Below are positions 12,513 through 23,220 of a stretch of 64,000 nucleotides of DNA, in pieces (positions within the stretch are counted from its first letter, which is position 1; each line of letters starts with the position of its first letter). The translations under genes and the position numbers were made by a program. Under the pieces are notes generated by a model. That model was given only the letters and a program-made list of their open reading frames with translations. It had not been told where the DNA came from and searched no databases. The stretch is from the NCBI GenBank assembly GCA_011033025.1, contig WFMF01000042.1, positions 496,501 through 560,500 on the forward strand, given 5' to 3'. This DNA is from Beroe forskalii (lineage: Eukaryota > Ctenophora > Nuda > Beroida > Beroidae).

Positions 12513-13262
12513 GTCGTCATGATGACCGTCATGATGTCATTGTGGCGTCCCCATGGGGACATATCATTCTGTTCTCACCGATTTCCACAGCAGGCATCAC
12601 AAAAACTCTGGGGTAGATAGCACCCCACCTATCAAGAGATAATTACCGAGGATTATCAGCTGACCTCAAGTACCATTCCAGCTCACAGTATCCTGCCACT
12701 GGGCGAGGGCGCACATGCATTTTCTAATCTAAAGCACACCACACGAAGCAGAAAGTAGATGCCCCTGCCTTTTATAAAATCAACTCTTCTGCAATAAAAA
12801 TGAATACGAACACACAAACCTTCCACAACATACAAATACAACACTAAATAATACCACTAAAACCAGCACACTCGCCATCAGAGCCATAGAAGTCGATGGT
12901 TGTAGGGTAAGGCCCATGTGCCACTTACCACAGGGAACAAGGTAGTCAATCTTCGGAGGGGTGCCCCGACTCAATTGGCATCTGTAAAGATGCTATCATC
13001 TGGCATCCCAGGTAAGGGGTACTAGTCAAACTAGTAGTGCATGCCAGACGGGTTCCAGTGGAGCTCTCTGTCCTGGAGAGCTGCCACCTCCCACGCGTGG
13101 TGGGGGAGGTGGTCAGTGAACATTGCAAAAAAAAATTCAGCCTGAGAACATCAAGAAGAGGGACTATGAACAACATGTCATCCAGGTCAAGAAGTGTAGC
13201 TTTACACCTCTCGTATACAGTACATCAAGCGGGATGGTTCCACAGGCGCAGGCATTCCATAA

Positions 13263-13423
13263 GGGATCGTTCACATATTACGTAATCAATTTTTGGCCGA
13301 TTTCAACCCCCTCCCCCTCGTAATCAAGTTTACAGTAGTTGTATTTGTTGCAATAACATGTAATGTAATCATTCGGAAACCCCCTCCCTCCTCTAGGTGA
13401 TTACGTAATATGTGAACAATCCC
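13263..13423. mobile_element. 161-bp MITE with TAA target duplication
   Basis: Terminal inverted repeats of about 26 bp (GGGATCGTTCACATATTACG at the left; the right end mirrors it with one mismatch) are flanked on both sides by TAA. GG-starting TIRs and a 3-bp T(A/T)A duplication fit the PIF/Harbinger superfamily. A second copy is at 37839-38111. Confidence 0.75.
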
Positions 13424-13984
13424 TAAACGGATTGCAGAACTCATTGCTGAGAAGACCAATTTGAGGAATACCCCAATGTTATAAGCATGATGAGAACAAC
13501 ATTTTCCTTTGCACTAATAAAAAGTGTGCTCGTGTCAGTGAGAGGATCCCGGGGGAAATCATCTCACAAGCGTGAAAATCCGATTTCAGAGGTTTCATTC
13601 AATCTTGTCCCAGATGGATTGACAGGGGATTTAACTTTTTCTCAATTTCCTTTTCCATTCACCTGCCTGATTATTTTTTTTCATTTTTTGAATTTAAAGG
13701 GATAGACTGTTTCTGTATTATTTAAGTGCTTATTTTGTCTTAAAAGTTCATCAGGAAAATCACCAATACACATGCACATCTTATTAATTAAGGTGGCTAA
13801 GTACAGTTAGATCACTTGAAGCACAACAGAAGTACAACAACAACAACAGCAACAACAATAAAAACATCAATATCAACCACAACACTACAAAGCCCACGAC
13901 AACACCAACAACAGCAGCGACATTAACAACAAATTATATCACCACCAAACAACTAGTTCTCTTCTCTGTTCCAGGAAGTAACCT
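13424..13984. other. no gene; CAA-rich simple sequence at 13835-13940
   Basis: A 72-codon ORF at 13487 has no recognisable similarity. The right half is a degenerate (CAA)n/(CAACA)n tract. Confidence 0.5.
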
Positions 13985-14340
13985 GAACTGGGCCCAGTTA
14001 AATCCCAATTGATGGGAATATATTATTTACACAGTCTGGCTGGGTCAAACCTCCGCGTGACTCATGAGGTGGTATACAGCCACCTTTGGCAGATCTCTGA
14101 CTTAACCTGCAGGCAAGCATCGTCTTGCTTTGCAGTCTGATTGTGCCATTGGTGTTGGCAGATTGCTGGTCAGGGGTCCTGTACTGGTGGGCTGCTCTCA
14201 GCCCAGGATATCCCCAGCAGTCCTAAAGCCACCTAGGAGTTCACACCCTTAGCCTAGCTTAACTAGGGATAGTCTCCATGCTCAGCATGGCTGCCACCGC
14301 CTGGTTGATTAAACTGACCCTGGCCATTTGACTAAGACTA
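13985..14340 (-). repeat. dispersed repeat of about 350 bp, copy 1
   Basis: This segment matches 59262-59640 in the opposite orientation along its length: ACACAGTCTGG..TGGGTCA, GGCAAGCA, AGCCCAGGATATC, GGGATAGTCTCCATGCTCAG, GGCTGCCACCGCCTGG. No terminal repeats or coding frame are evident. It lies where the next Integrator subunit 2 exons would be expected. Confidence 0.65.
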
Positions 14341-14604
14341 AGAACCAGACAGGTACCTGTCCAATACCTTTTCTACTTTTAAAAAGTTTTATTTTGATCA
14401 AATTCATGCAGCAGCAGCTGATATATCGTTATCAAAAGTAGATAAGAGAGCTACCTAAATCGATACAAAATATAAAGGAAAATCTTAAAAACTCAGTTTG
14501 CCAATCTATCTTCATACGATCAAATTGCCTAAATATGCTATTAAGGTAGCACCTGTTTGAATAAAACTATTTCCTCTAATCCACCTGAAAGTAATTAATA
14601 TCAC

Positions 14605-17600
14605 CTGCAGACACGGTGATCTTGAGTCCGGTGGTTTGTGATAAGATAGGACCTATCATCTCATATGTTCCGCTGTACAGGTGCATGCCGGTCAGAAGTA
14701 GAAGTTCCGCCTTTCTGCCCCCTTCGTACGAGTAATTCAACACATCAGTCAGCCACTTCCTCATTATAGTCCCAATCTGGGGGAGGGAAGGTAACTTGAC
14801 AGTGATGGAAATCTTCGTAGAATGAAACGGCAAGTTCAGGTGACTTGCGACCAGGACACGACTGCTATACTGCGTCTCTGTACTTTAGTAGATTTAGAAT
14901 TTAAGACTTTAAGTCACGGTGGAATTGAACTTCGAATAATCATGAATTATGATGGGCGAGAGAAGAGATTGATTACCTCAATGGAAGAGTTGAGTGAGCT
15001 GCAAGACATGAAGAGAGACAGAGACAGTTTGACGAACAAGTCTCCCTCAGGTCCCTCACAAGGCTTCTGTACCATCAAATTAATAAGTTCCCTGCACTCG
15101 CGTGGGAACAAGGATAACCTGGAATCGTAGAGAAGTGTTGTCAAAGAATCACTAGGACAACAAGACATTTTCATGACAACACCATGACAACACCATGACA
15201 ACACCATGACAACACCATGACAACAAGACATTGCCTTGACAACAACACACCTGCAAGTATTGACCATGTTCAGGTACAGCACCATGAGTTGGTTAGCCCT
15301 CACCACCTGAGACAGCCCCATGACTTGACAACACAATGACAACACCATGACAACACCATGACAACAATACATCACCTTGACAACAACACACCTGCAAGTA
15401 TTGACCATGTTGAGGTACAGCACCATGAGTTGGTTAGCCCTCACCACCTGAGAGAGCCCCATGACTTGACTACACCATGACAACACCATGACAACACTAT
15501 GACAACAAGACATCACCTTGACAACAACAGACCTGCAAGTATTGACCATGTTCAGGTACAGCACCATGAGTTGGTTAGCCCTCACCACCTGAGAGAGCCC
15601 CATGACTTGACTGCTGTCCCTCATGCTCTCCGCAGTCTCTGTTGTTTTGAGGAGGTCCTCCTTGATAGTATCGTCTAGGAAGGAGCAGTAGAAGGCGTCA
15701 CGTGACTTGTCCTCCATTGGAGTGTCCTCTTCCTCCTCCTTCATGCTCACATCCCCTCCTCCTCCTCCTCCTTTGCAGGTTACACTCTGTACCACTCCTA
15801 GCAATTTCTCTCTGATGTCAGAGAATCGCACCATCTTCTCAAACGACTTGCTCTGAGGGAAGAGTGGTTTTAGGGAAAACCTGTCATTATCATACTATCA
15901 TAGGAAAGATGATTTGAGGGAAACGAACCCCTGTACTGATATTAAACTTTCTCGTATCATTTACAATGTTTTCAACTTTCACACTAAACGTTACCTCGTT
16001 TTTGATGAAGTCAATGACGGGAGCAGTGTTCTCCTCAGAGAACATTGAGAGGATGAGTTGTTCAGGTGACTCTGTCAGAGAGTCCGGTAACAGAACGGAC
16101 TGTAACACCACCCTCTTCCTGGTGTTGGATACCAGGTCCAGAGACACGTGTTGTGTGGGGTCTGATACCAGACCTGACACCTCCTTCAGACAGGATAGCA
16201 ATTTCTGAGAGGGGTATACGTGTACGGTAAAAACCAGAGAATGTCATTAATCATAAACTGATTAAGATCTTAAGATAAAATTTGAAATTTTTATTTTCTC
16301 CAAATTACCCTAGGTTCCAAATTCAAAATCGTGTTTCAGATCGGTTCAGGTTAAGATTCACGGTCTCTTGGGACAGTCTGATATCCTGCATAGAGGGACT
16401 GCCAGTTCCTCTTGTAGGTCAGCTCCCCTCAAGAAATAGTAGTGACCCTATGAAAAAAGCTTCTACCTGCTCAATAAGGGTGTCTTTAGTCTCCACAAAC
16501 AAGTCCACGAAACATTGCAAGATCTCAGGGAATCTGACAGGGTTGTTCATCACTAGTCGGTGTATGTAGTACATGGTGTCAGTTGACAGTCTGATCAGAA
16601 CCACCAGGAGTCTCTTCACATCAAACACACCTGGCATTCTGTAGCACCTGTGGGTGGGAGTTGTTGTTAGAGGGAAAACACTGACCAATCAGAGCCTGAG
16701 TTGGCTATCAACTCGTGATGTGATTGGTTAGTGTTTCCTTACTCAGCCTGTGATTGGTCCTCGTTGATACTATGTGGTGGTGAAGGAAGTAATTATCATG
16801 TTACTCATGGGAATTGAAATCAGACAGTACTGTTTCAATCCTTTATATAACTCACAGTACACAAAGAACAGCAGTGATGAGATCCTTGTAGTCCGAGTAA
16901 GAGAAGAGCTCACTGCTAACACCACTCCCACAACTCCCACTATTACTCCCACTATTCCCACTACTCCCTCCACACTGTGACTCCAGGTAGATAACCTCCG
17001 CAGCAATGACTCTGACCATGCTGTCAATGTGTCCCCCTGCAAATACCATGTCCACTGAACTGTCATCACGTGACAAACAGGAGTCTTCACGGCGAGTTCC
17101 GCACTTCTTACGCAGATCCTGCTCCTTCACCGCGTCCTCCACTACCTGAGAAATAGAAAGTACATAGACACGTGTCTGGTAAGTAAATTTTGCGATACTT
17201 CCCATGGTGCAGCCAGAGGGATGAATCCGGCTTTATAGATCTGCAATCCCGAGGGCAAATAGGACGCTCATGAGTCCTTGGATTATATAGACACCGATGA
17301 ACACGACATAGGGTTCTATAAGTATATAAACATATTAATTTCCTAATTCCCTCTTCTACTATCAAAGCATTAGAAAGGCTCCCCACCACTAACCTCGTTG
17401 AAGTTATGTCTGAAGAGTCTCTGTAGGGTTGGAGCAAGGGAGCTCTTGTGAAGGATGGTAATGATGGTTACCTTGTGCTGCCCTCTAACCACTTGTAGCA
17501 GCTGTGATAGGTAGGGGAGATACGGAGCTAGGCTGATGTGGTCCTGGCGGAGTGACATCAGAGTTAGGGACATTCACTTCATGCTTTTATTAAATCCAAA

Positions 17601-17832
17601 TTACTCTGAAATACATCCCACCACGGCAGATACAAATTCATGGGGTGTGGGAGTGGAAGCAAGACACTCGATGCATTTGGAATTGCTAAATTGGCCTGAT
17701 TGGTTGCGAGACTGAAAACTAAGTTACCTAAAACATGTCCATTGCCCAAGTATTTACCTGATCGCAGAGTGCAGCTTGTAGGTCACCTCTTGTTAGGTGC
17801 TCGAAGACACTCACTTCCATGCTTCTAGTCAT
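14605..17832 (-). CDS. INTS2: Integrator complex subunit 2, N-terminal half (8 exons)
   Basis: Exons, in transcript order: 17832-17758, 17543-17394, 17145-16856, 16647-16467, 16204-15995, 15852-15533, 15118-14977, 14776-14605. All have GT/AG borders and the phases join, giving 513 residues. INTS2 is a helical-repeat scaffold subunit of the nuclear Integrator complex, which cleaves snRNA and other nascent RNAs. Diagnostic stretches: NEVVEDAVKEQDLRKK (exons 2-3), SSELFSYSDYKDLITAVLC (exon 3), YYIHRLVMNNPVRFPEIL (exon 4), NQLMVLYLNMVNTC (exon 6), KAELLLLTGMHLYSGTY and GLKITVSA (exon 8). Each lines up in order with vertebrate INTS2 (about 1200 residues). The start is the first ATG after an in-frame stop; a second Met lies four codons later. 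The C-terminal half is not found to the left: either a very long intron or truncation. The end of exon 6 is tandemly triplicated. Confidence 0.85.
15180..15610. repeat. 141-bp tandem triplication including an exon end and splice donor
   Basis: Three copies, 141 bp apart (splice junctions at 15533, 15392 and 15251), each contain the end of INTS2 exon 6 (VVRANQLMVLYLNMVNTC) and its CAG/GT donor, plus intronic CAACACCATGA units. The outermost copy is continuous with the upstream exon; the other two lie in the intron but keep intact donors. Confidence 0.85.
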
Positions 17833-18065
17833 GTGGAATCCAGATCTTAGTCACGTGGTCTACATTATTCCTTCTTTTTCCTAGGAAACCATTGCTAGGA
17901 AGGAAGGGATTATATAGGCTATGATAATAACAGGATAACGGGGTTTCTTACTGATTTCATCGTTGTAAACATTGCAATCATTTACTGATTGTTTTGAAGT
18001 TTTAAAGACACTTCATATGTTATTAACATTCATAATTCCCTAGATTGTATCCTAAAAGAGATCTA

Positions 18066-18225
18066 GTATGAGACAGTTTATTCCCGGCAGGGGGTAGCCA
18101 GGGGAAGGCAACACAGGCAGCTGCCTCCCCTGTTCGGAAAGAGATTGTGAAAATTTTGAGGTGATTAAAGCTTAGAGCCAAACAAAATAAGACATTTAAA
18201 AACAAACAATCATCAATGCACTTTA
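18066..18225 (-). repeat. dispersed repeat (GTAGCC..GGCAGCTG..TTCGG), copy 1
   Basis: GGGGGTAGCCAGGGGAAGGC, then ACACAGGCAGCTG, TTCGGAAAGAGAT and AGAGCCAAACAAAATAAGACA. The same order occurs at 22640-22790, in the same orientation. The pair brackets the two TERT-like pseudogenes. It looks SINE- or MITE-derived but I cannot assign it. Confidence 0.6.
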
Positions 18226-18399
18226 AATGCAATAGGTATGAATGGACAATTCATCCAGACATGATGTATAGAATAGAAAATTTAGAAGAAAATTATAAAA
18301 TTAAAATGATAATAAAATTGAAATAAGATGAATCAAGGTAAGGTACATGGGTGAAGTCCTTCTGAAGTAACAAAACGACAATTACATCTCAAGAAAAAG

Positions 18400-19950
18400 T
18401 TCGTAGCTTGATCTTCCTGTCAATAAATTATTATAAAAGATCTCAACCAGAATTCCATCAGATAAATAAATAAATATTCATAGGTATCAAGATTTATTGA
18501 TTAAGAAAATTTGTCGTCAAATCTAGCATATATTGATATCTACACCATAATACATGATATTATTCTTTCCTCCCTCATAACTAACACTCTTTTCTTCATT
18601 CAATAGAAAATAACAATTTCCAGAGTAACAGTTCCTTTTAAATTCATCAACTTCTTCGTTCAAAAGAAATAATAATTTTCAGAGTAACAGTTCCTTTTAA
18701 ATTCATCAACTTCTCCCTTCTGCAATGACAGTAAAAGGAAGTCATCTGTAGCTGATAGAAACAGGCTGTTGCTGCTAAGATTCAAATTCCGAAACATATA
18801 AGCGAAGTAGAAGTCACATAAGTGCTTTGATATGTTTGCACCCTGTGGAATACCATTTTTCCTTTTGAAAAATTAACCTCCATGATAGATGTAAGACTGA
18901 CATATAAATCTTCATATAGTTGCCTTTCATATATTCTGAATCAAAAGAAGAATCTTTTTCAGAGTGACAGTGGAGTAGTTAAATGATGAACTTATCTTAT
19001 TAACAATGATCTTGAGTTCAGCAGGAGTTCTTGTGTTGGATGGTGTAGCTATATTTTCTTGATTGAGCCAGTGCTATGTGAATGTACTTTGATTTTCAGA
19101 ATGTGATAGAAAGGTGCCCAATTCAACAAATTCAAGTCTTCATTCTTTAAAACAGCAGTGTTAATGTTATCATAACAATTGATAGCATCTGCTTTGAAAA
19201 ACCAAACATTTGGTTGCATTTTGCTATCGTTGATAGCCATCATTTTTCTTTTGTAATCATCCAAAGCATTTTTCAGGTCAAATTTGCCTTGATTTGATAG
19301 GGTTTGCATGAATAGGCCATCCCCTCAGCAGAACGGCCATCAAAAGCTATCGTTTGAAGTTGCATCCACATTGGCTTGTTATGAAAAGATAACCCACCTT
19401 TATCTTTACACATATAGAAATGTTTCTTCATGATTGGAAAAATGATATCTGTTACTATGAGGTACAAAATATTTGTGACAACTAGGAGCTTATTATTTAG
19501 CAATGTAGGGATAAATGAGCAAGAATTCTTATTGACTCTCAAAAAGGCAATTCACTTATGAAATTTGGGTTGAAATGAGGTGAATTCCTTATCAGCTTCA
19601 AGAGCTCTCTAATGAATATCCTTCTTAGTTTACAGCCATCAAAAATGTTTTTGGGAATAATGGCAATAATCATTTGTGAAATGAACTTACATACAATCTT
19701 ATAGTCCACTTTGCACTTTGAAATTACAGATGAGAGTTCAATATCAACATGCTGATGGTATTCTGCAGGGAGCAAAGCAGATTCATCTTCAGTTTTGATT
19801 GAGTCAGTGCTATGGGTCAACGTACTTTTTACAATGTGATAGAAAGGTGCCCAAGTCAACCAATTCAAGATTTCATTCTTTAAAACAGTCGTGTTAATGT
19901 TATCATAACAACTGAAAGCATCTGCTTGGAAAAGCCAAAGATTTGGTTTT
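18400..19950 (-). pseudogene. TERT: TERT-like pseudogene copy A (chimeric)
   Basis: Minus-strand remains of the telomerase-like gene at 4878. In 5'-3' order: a piece from just after motif A (NWLTWAPFYHIV...DSIKTE) is fused directly to the RNA-binding-domain region (ESALLPAEYHQH), followed by motif T (FHNKPMWMQLQ). About 55 residues carrying motifs 1/2 are then deleted (join at RSAE/GMAYSCKP). Motif A (FFKADAINCYDNI), motif C and motifs D/E follow. Several frameshifts are present. In motif C the TTTT run missing one base in the + copy is complete here. A 60-bp segment around motif D (KGEVDEFKRNCYS) is itself duplicated (about 18635-18720). Homology to copy B continues about 100 bp past motif E to about 18400. 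Confidence 0.8.
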
Positions 19951-20215
19951 TACTATCGTTTATAATAAAATTTTTTTTTCTTTTGTAAAGCCATTTTAGG
20001 GCTTAAATAACGAAATAATTTTGGGAAATTAACCCCCAGAAAACATTAAAACGAAAATTGGAAAAAAAATAATTTGGAATCGTTTATGTTTTAAAAAAAG
20101 GCCTTTTTTTTGGTTTTAGGGTGCCTTGATCATTTTGGAAATTGACCAAAAGCGTCATTATAAGGCTGAGTGTATTTTTAAATGCTTTTGAAACATTCAT
20201 GAGTAGGCAAGAATT
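19950..20215. other. homopolymer-inflated, low-complexity patch
   Basis: Where the TERT-like homology should continue, the sequence becomes long runs (nine T, eight A, eight T, repeated GGG/CCC) with only traces of the expected order. It abuts the G-rich minisatellite. This looks like poor consensus rather than biology. Confidence 0.5.
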
Positions 20216-20218
20216 ATG

Positions 20219-20540
20219 ATCAGGAAGTGGTCAGTAGGGGGTCAGTAGGGGGTCAGTGGGGGTCACCAGGGGTTCACCAGGGGTCAGTAGGGGTCAGCAG
20301 GGGGGTCAAAAGGGGTCAGCAGGGGTCAGTAGGGGGGTCAGTAGGGGTTCACCAGGGGGTCTCAGGGGGGGGGGGTCAAAAGGGGTCAGCAGGGGGTCAG
20401 TGGGGTCAGTAGGGGTTCACCAGGGGTCACCAGGGGTCAGTAGGGGGTTCACCAGGGGTCAGTAGGGGGTCAGTAGGGGGTCAGCAGGGGGTCAGTAGGG
20501 GGTCAGTAGGGGGTCAGCAGGGGGTCAGCAGGGGGTCATT
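20219..20540 (+). repeat. G-rich minisatellite (GGGGGTCAGTA)
   Basis: About 30 tandem copies of a 10-11 bp unit, GGGGTCAGTA or GGGGTCACCA/GGGGTCAGCA. Four-G runs every 10 bp on the + strand give strong G-quadruplex potential. It lies between the two TERT-like pseudogenes. Confidence 0.9.
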
Positions 20541-20577
20541 GGTATACTTTCATACGACCATGTATTATGTATCAAGG

Positions 20578-22446
20578 TAAGTCCTTCTGAAGTAAAAAAC
20601 GAAAATAACATCTCAAAATATTGATAAAAAGTTCGCAGCTTGATCTTTCTGTCAATAAATTAGATAATATCTTCACCAGAATTTCATCAGATAAATAAAT
20701 ATAAATAAATATTCATAAATATCACGATTTATTGATTTTAAGGAAATTGTCGTCAAATCTAGCGTATATTGATATCTACTCGATCATACTATCACATATT
20801 CAGATATTATTCTTCATTCAATAGAAAATAATAATTTTCAGAGTAACAGTTCTTTTTAAATTCATCAACTTCTCCCTTCTGCAATGACAGCAAGAGAAAG
20901 TCATCTGTAGCTGATAGAAACAGGCTGTTGATACTAAGATTCAAATTCAGAAACATATAAGCGAAGTAGAAGTCACATAAGTGCTTTGATATGTTTGCAC
21001 CAGGCTGTGGAATGCCATTTTACTTTTGAAAAATTAACCGACAGACCGTGATGGATGTAAGAATGACAAATAAATCTTCTAATGGTTGCTTTTATATATT
21101 CTGAATCAAAAGAAGAATCTTTTTCAGAGTGACAGTGGAGTAGTTAAATGATGTACTTATCTTATTAGCAATGAGCTCGAATTCAGCAGGAGTTCTTGTG
21201 TTGGATGGTGTAGCTATATTTCCAGTTTTGATTGAGCCAGTGCTATGTGAATGTACTTTGATTTTCAGAATGTGATAGAAAGGTGCCCAATTCAACCAAT
21301 TCAAGAATTCATTCTTTAAAACAGCAGTGTTAATGTTATCATAACAATTGATAGCATATGCTTGGAAAACCCAAAGATTTGGTTGCATTTTTCTATCGCT
21401 AATAGCCATACTTTTTCTTTTGTAATTATCCAAAGCATTTTTCAGGTCACATTTGCCTTGATTTGATAGGGTTTGCATGAATAGGCCATCCCCTCAGCAG
21501 AACGGTCATTAAAAGTCATTGTTTGAAGTTGCATCCACATTAGCTTGTTATAAAAAGATAAACCACCTTTATCTTTACACATATAGAAATGTTTCTTCAT
21601 GATTGGAAAAACAATATCTGTCACTATGAGGTACACAATATTTGTGACAACTAGGAGCTTATTATCTAGAAATGTAGGGATAAATGAGCAAGAATTCTTA
21701 TTTACCTCGCAAAAAGGCAATTCACTTATGAAATTTGGGTTGAAATGAGGTGAATTCCTTATCAGCTTCAAGAGCTCTCTAATGAATATCCTTTTTAGTT
21801 TACAGCCATCAAAAATATTTTTGGGAATAATGGCAATAATCAATTGTGATATGAACTTGAAGACAATCTTATAGTCCACTTTGAAATTTGAAATGTCAAT
21901 ATTAAGATGATGATGGTATTCTACAGGGAGCAAAGCAGATTCATTTTCAGTTCTGATTGAGCCAGTGCTATGGGTCAACGTACTTTTTACAATGTGATAG
22001 AAAGGTGCCCAATTCAACCAATTCAAGAATTCATTCTTTAAAACAGCAGTGTTAATGTTATCATAACAATTGATAGCATATGCTTGGAAAACCCAAAGAT
22101 TTGGTTGCATTTTTCTATCGCTAATAGCCATACTTTTTCTTTTGTAAGCATTTTTCAGGTCAAATTTGCCTTTGATTTGATACGGTTTGCATAAATAGGC
22201 CCTCCCCTCGTATAAGGTTCTGATAATGGTCAATACTGGCCCAAGCATTGCATTAATTGGCATATCAGCAAAGGATTTCAGAACTAGAATCCCTTCTAAC
22301 TCAACTTTCTCAAACTCAGCAGAACGGCCATTAAAAGCCATTGTTTGAAGTTGCATCCACATTGGCTTGTTATAAAAAGACAAACCACCTTTATCTTTAC
22401 ACAAAAGGAAATGTTTTTTCACAATTGGAAAAACGATATCTGTCAC
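20578..22446 (-). pseudogene. TERT: TERT-like pseudogene copy B (internally duplicated)
   Basis: Two successive telomerase-like modules on the minus strand. The first (22446 to about 21975) runs from motif T (FYNKPMWMQLQ) through motif A (VFQAYAINCYDNI, with the catalytic Asp replaced by Tyr) to STGSIRTEN. It joins straight into ESALLPVEYHHHL of a second module, which has the RNA-binding region, motif T, the same motif 1/2 deletion as copy A, motif A (again Asp to Tyr), linker, B' remnant, motif C (SATDDFLLLSL) and motif D. The TEN/ESALLP junction equals that in copy A, so both descend from one tandemly duplicated ancestor. An open stretch of 344 codons (22476-21442) spans the junction. Not able to polymerise as read, since the motif A aspartate is lost. 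Confidence 0.8.
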
Positions 22447-22586
22447 AAAGATACATGATTTGATACAGAAGTACAAAGTTGTTATGGCTGATGCCAGTGA
22501 GAGACAGGAACGTGGATGTTATCTTGTTCACTCTTCCCTGGACAGTGCTACTATTGACCAGCTATACAGCCACCAGAGACCCACAT
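22447..22586 (+). other. exon-like coding fragment of unknown origin at TERT copy B edge
   Basis: The TERT-like homology stops at about 22446. The next bases on + form an open frame, KIHDLIQKYKVVMADASERQ and then ERGCYLVHSSLDSATIDQLY, ending in TAG near 22586. Composition looks like genuine protein, but I do not recognise the family and see no splice signals that decide its limits. Confidence 0.3.
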
Positions 22587-22639
22587 AGTCTGTTGTCATC
22601 CCTCAGTTAGTTAATTATTATTAATTTTTCAGTGAGATT

Positions 22640-22790
22640 ACAAGGGCGTAGCCAAGGGAAAGGGGACACAGGCAGCTGTACCCCCTTTTCGGACAGAGAT
22701 GGTGAAGTTTTGTGGCGAAAAAAGCTTGGAGCCAAACAAAATAAGACATTCAAAACGTTTTCAATGTAACTCGCCGATCCCTTTGCAAAA
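22640..22790 (-). repeat. dispersed repeat (GTAGCC..GGCAGCTG), copy 2
   Basis: Same order of blocks as 18066-18225 (GTAGCCAAGGGAAAG, ACACAGGCAGCTG, TTCGGACAGAGATGG, GGAGCCAAACAAAATAAGACA). Confidence 0.6.
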
Positions 22791-22829
22791 ACTTGGCAAA
22801 GCCCCTGATACCCAGATCGCATAATCATG

Positions 22830-23182
22830 ACATAAAGCCAAAGGCCTAAAAAGAATCACAGTTATTCCGTCTACTCGTATTGATACATTATTAAGATCCT
22901 GTACGTGCCTACATCACAAGACCTGTCCCTGTTAGTTGAGCTTCAGCAAACCTTTGATAACTTTGAACGATCTATTGATCTGCGTTTAAATAAGTGCAGC
23001 TAGAGGTCAGAGGAAACTGTGACTTTGTTAGTTTATTATGATAAGACTGTAAATTCCTGATCCCCACGGCCCAGTGCCCACACGGAGGATCGCATTGACA
23101 TTGTTAATTGGTATTTTATTGATCGCATTGACATTGTTAAAAAAAAAATAAATAAATAAATAAATAAATAAATAAAACCCTG

Positions 23183-23220
<38 letters not shown>

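Noticed and set aside
16774-16980. + strand ORF rich in TPTIP
   Set aside because: Antisense of the Gly/Ser-rich part of INTS2 exon 3.
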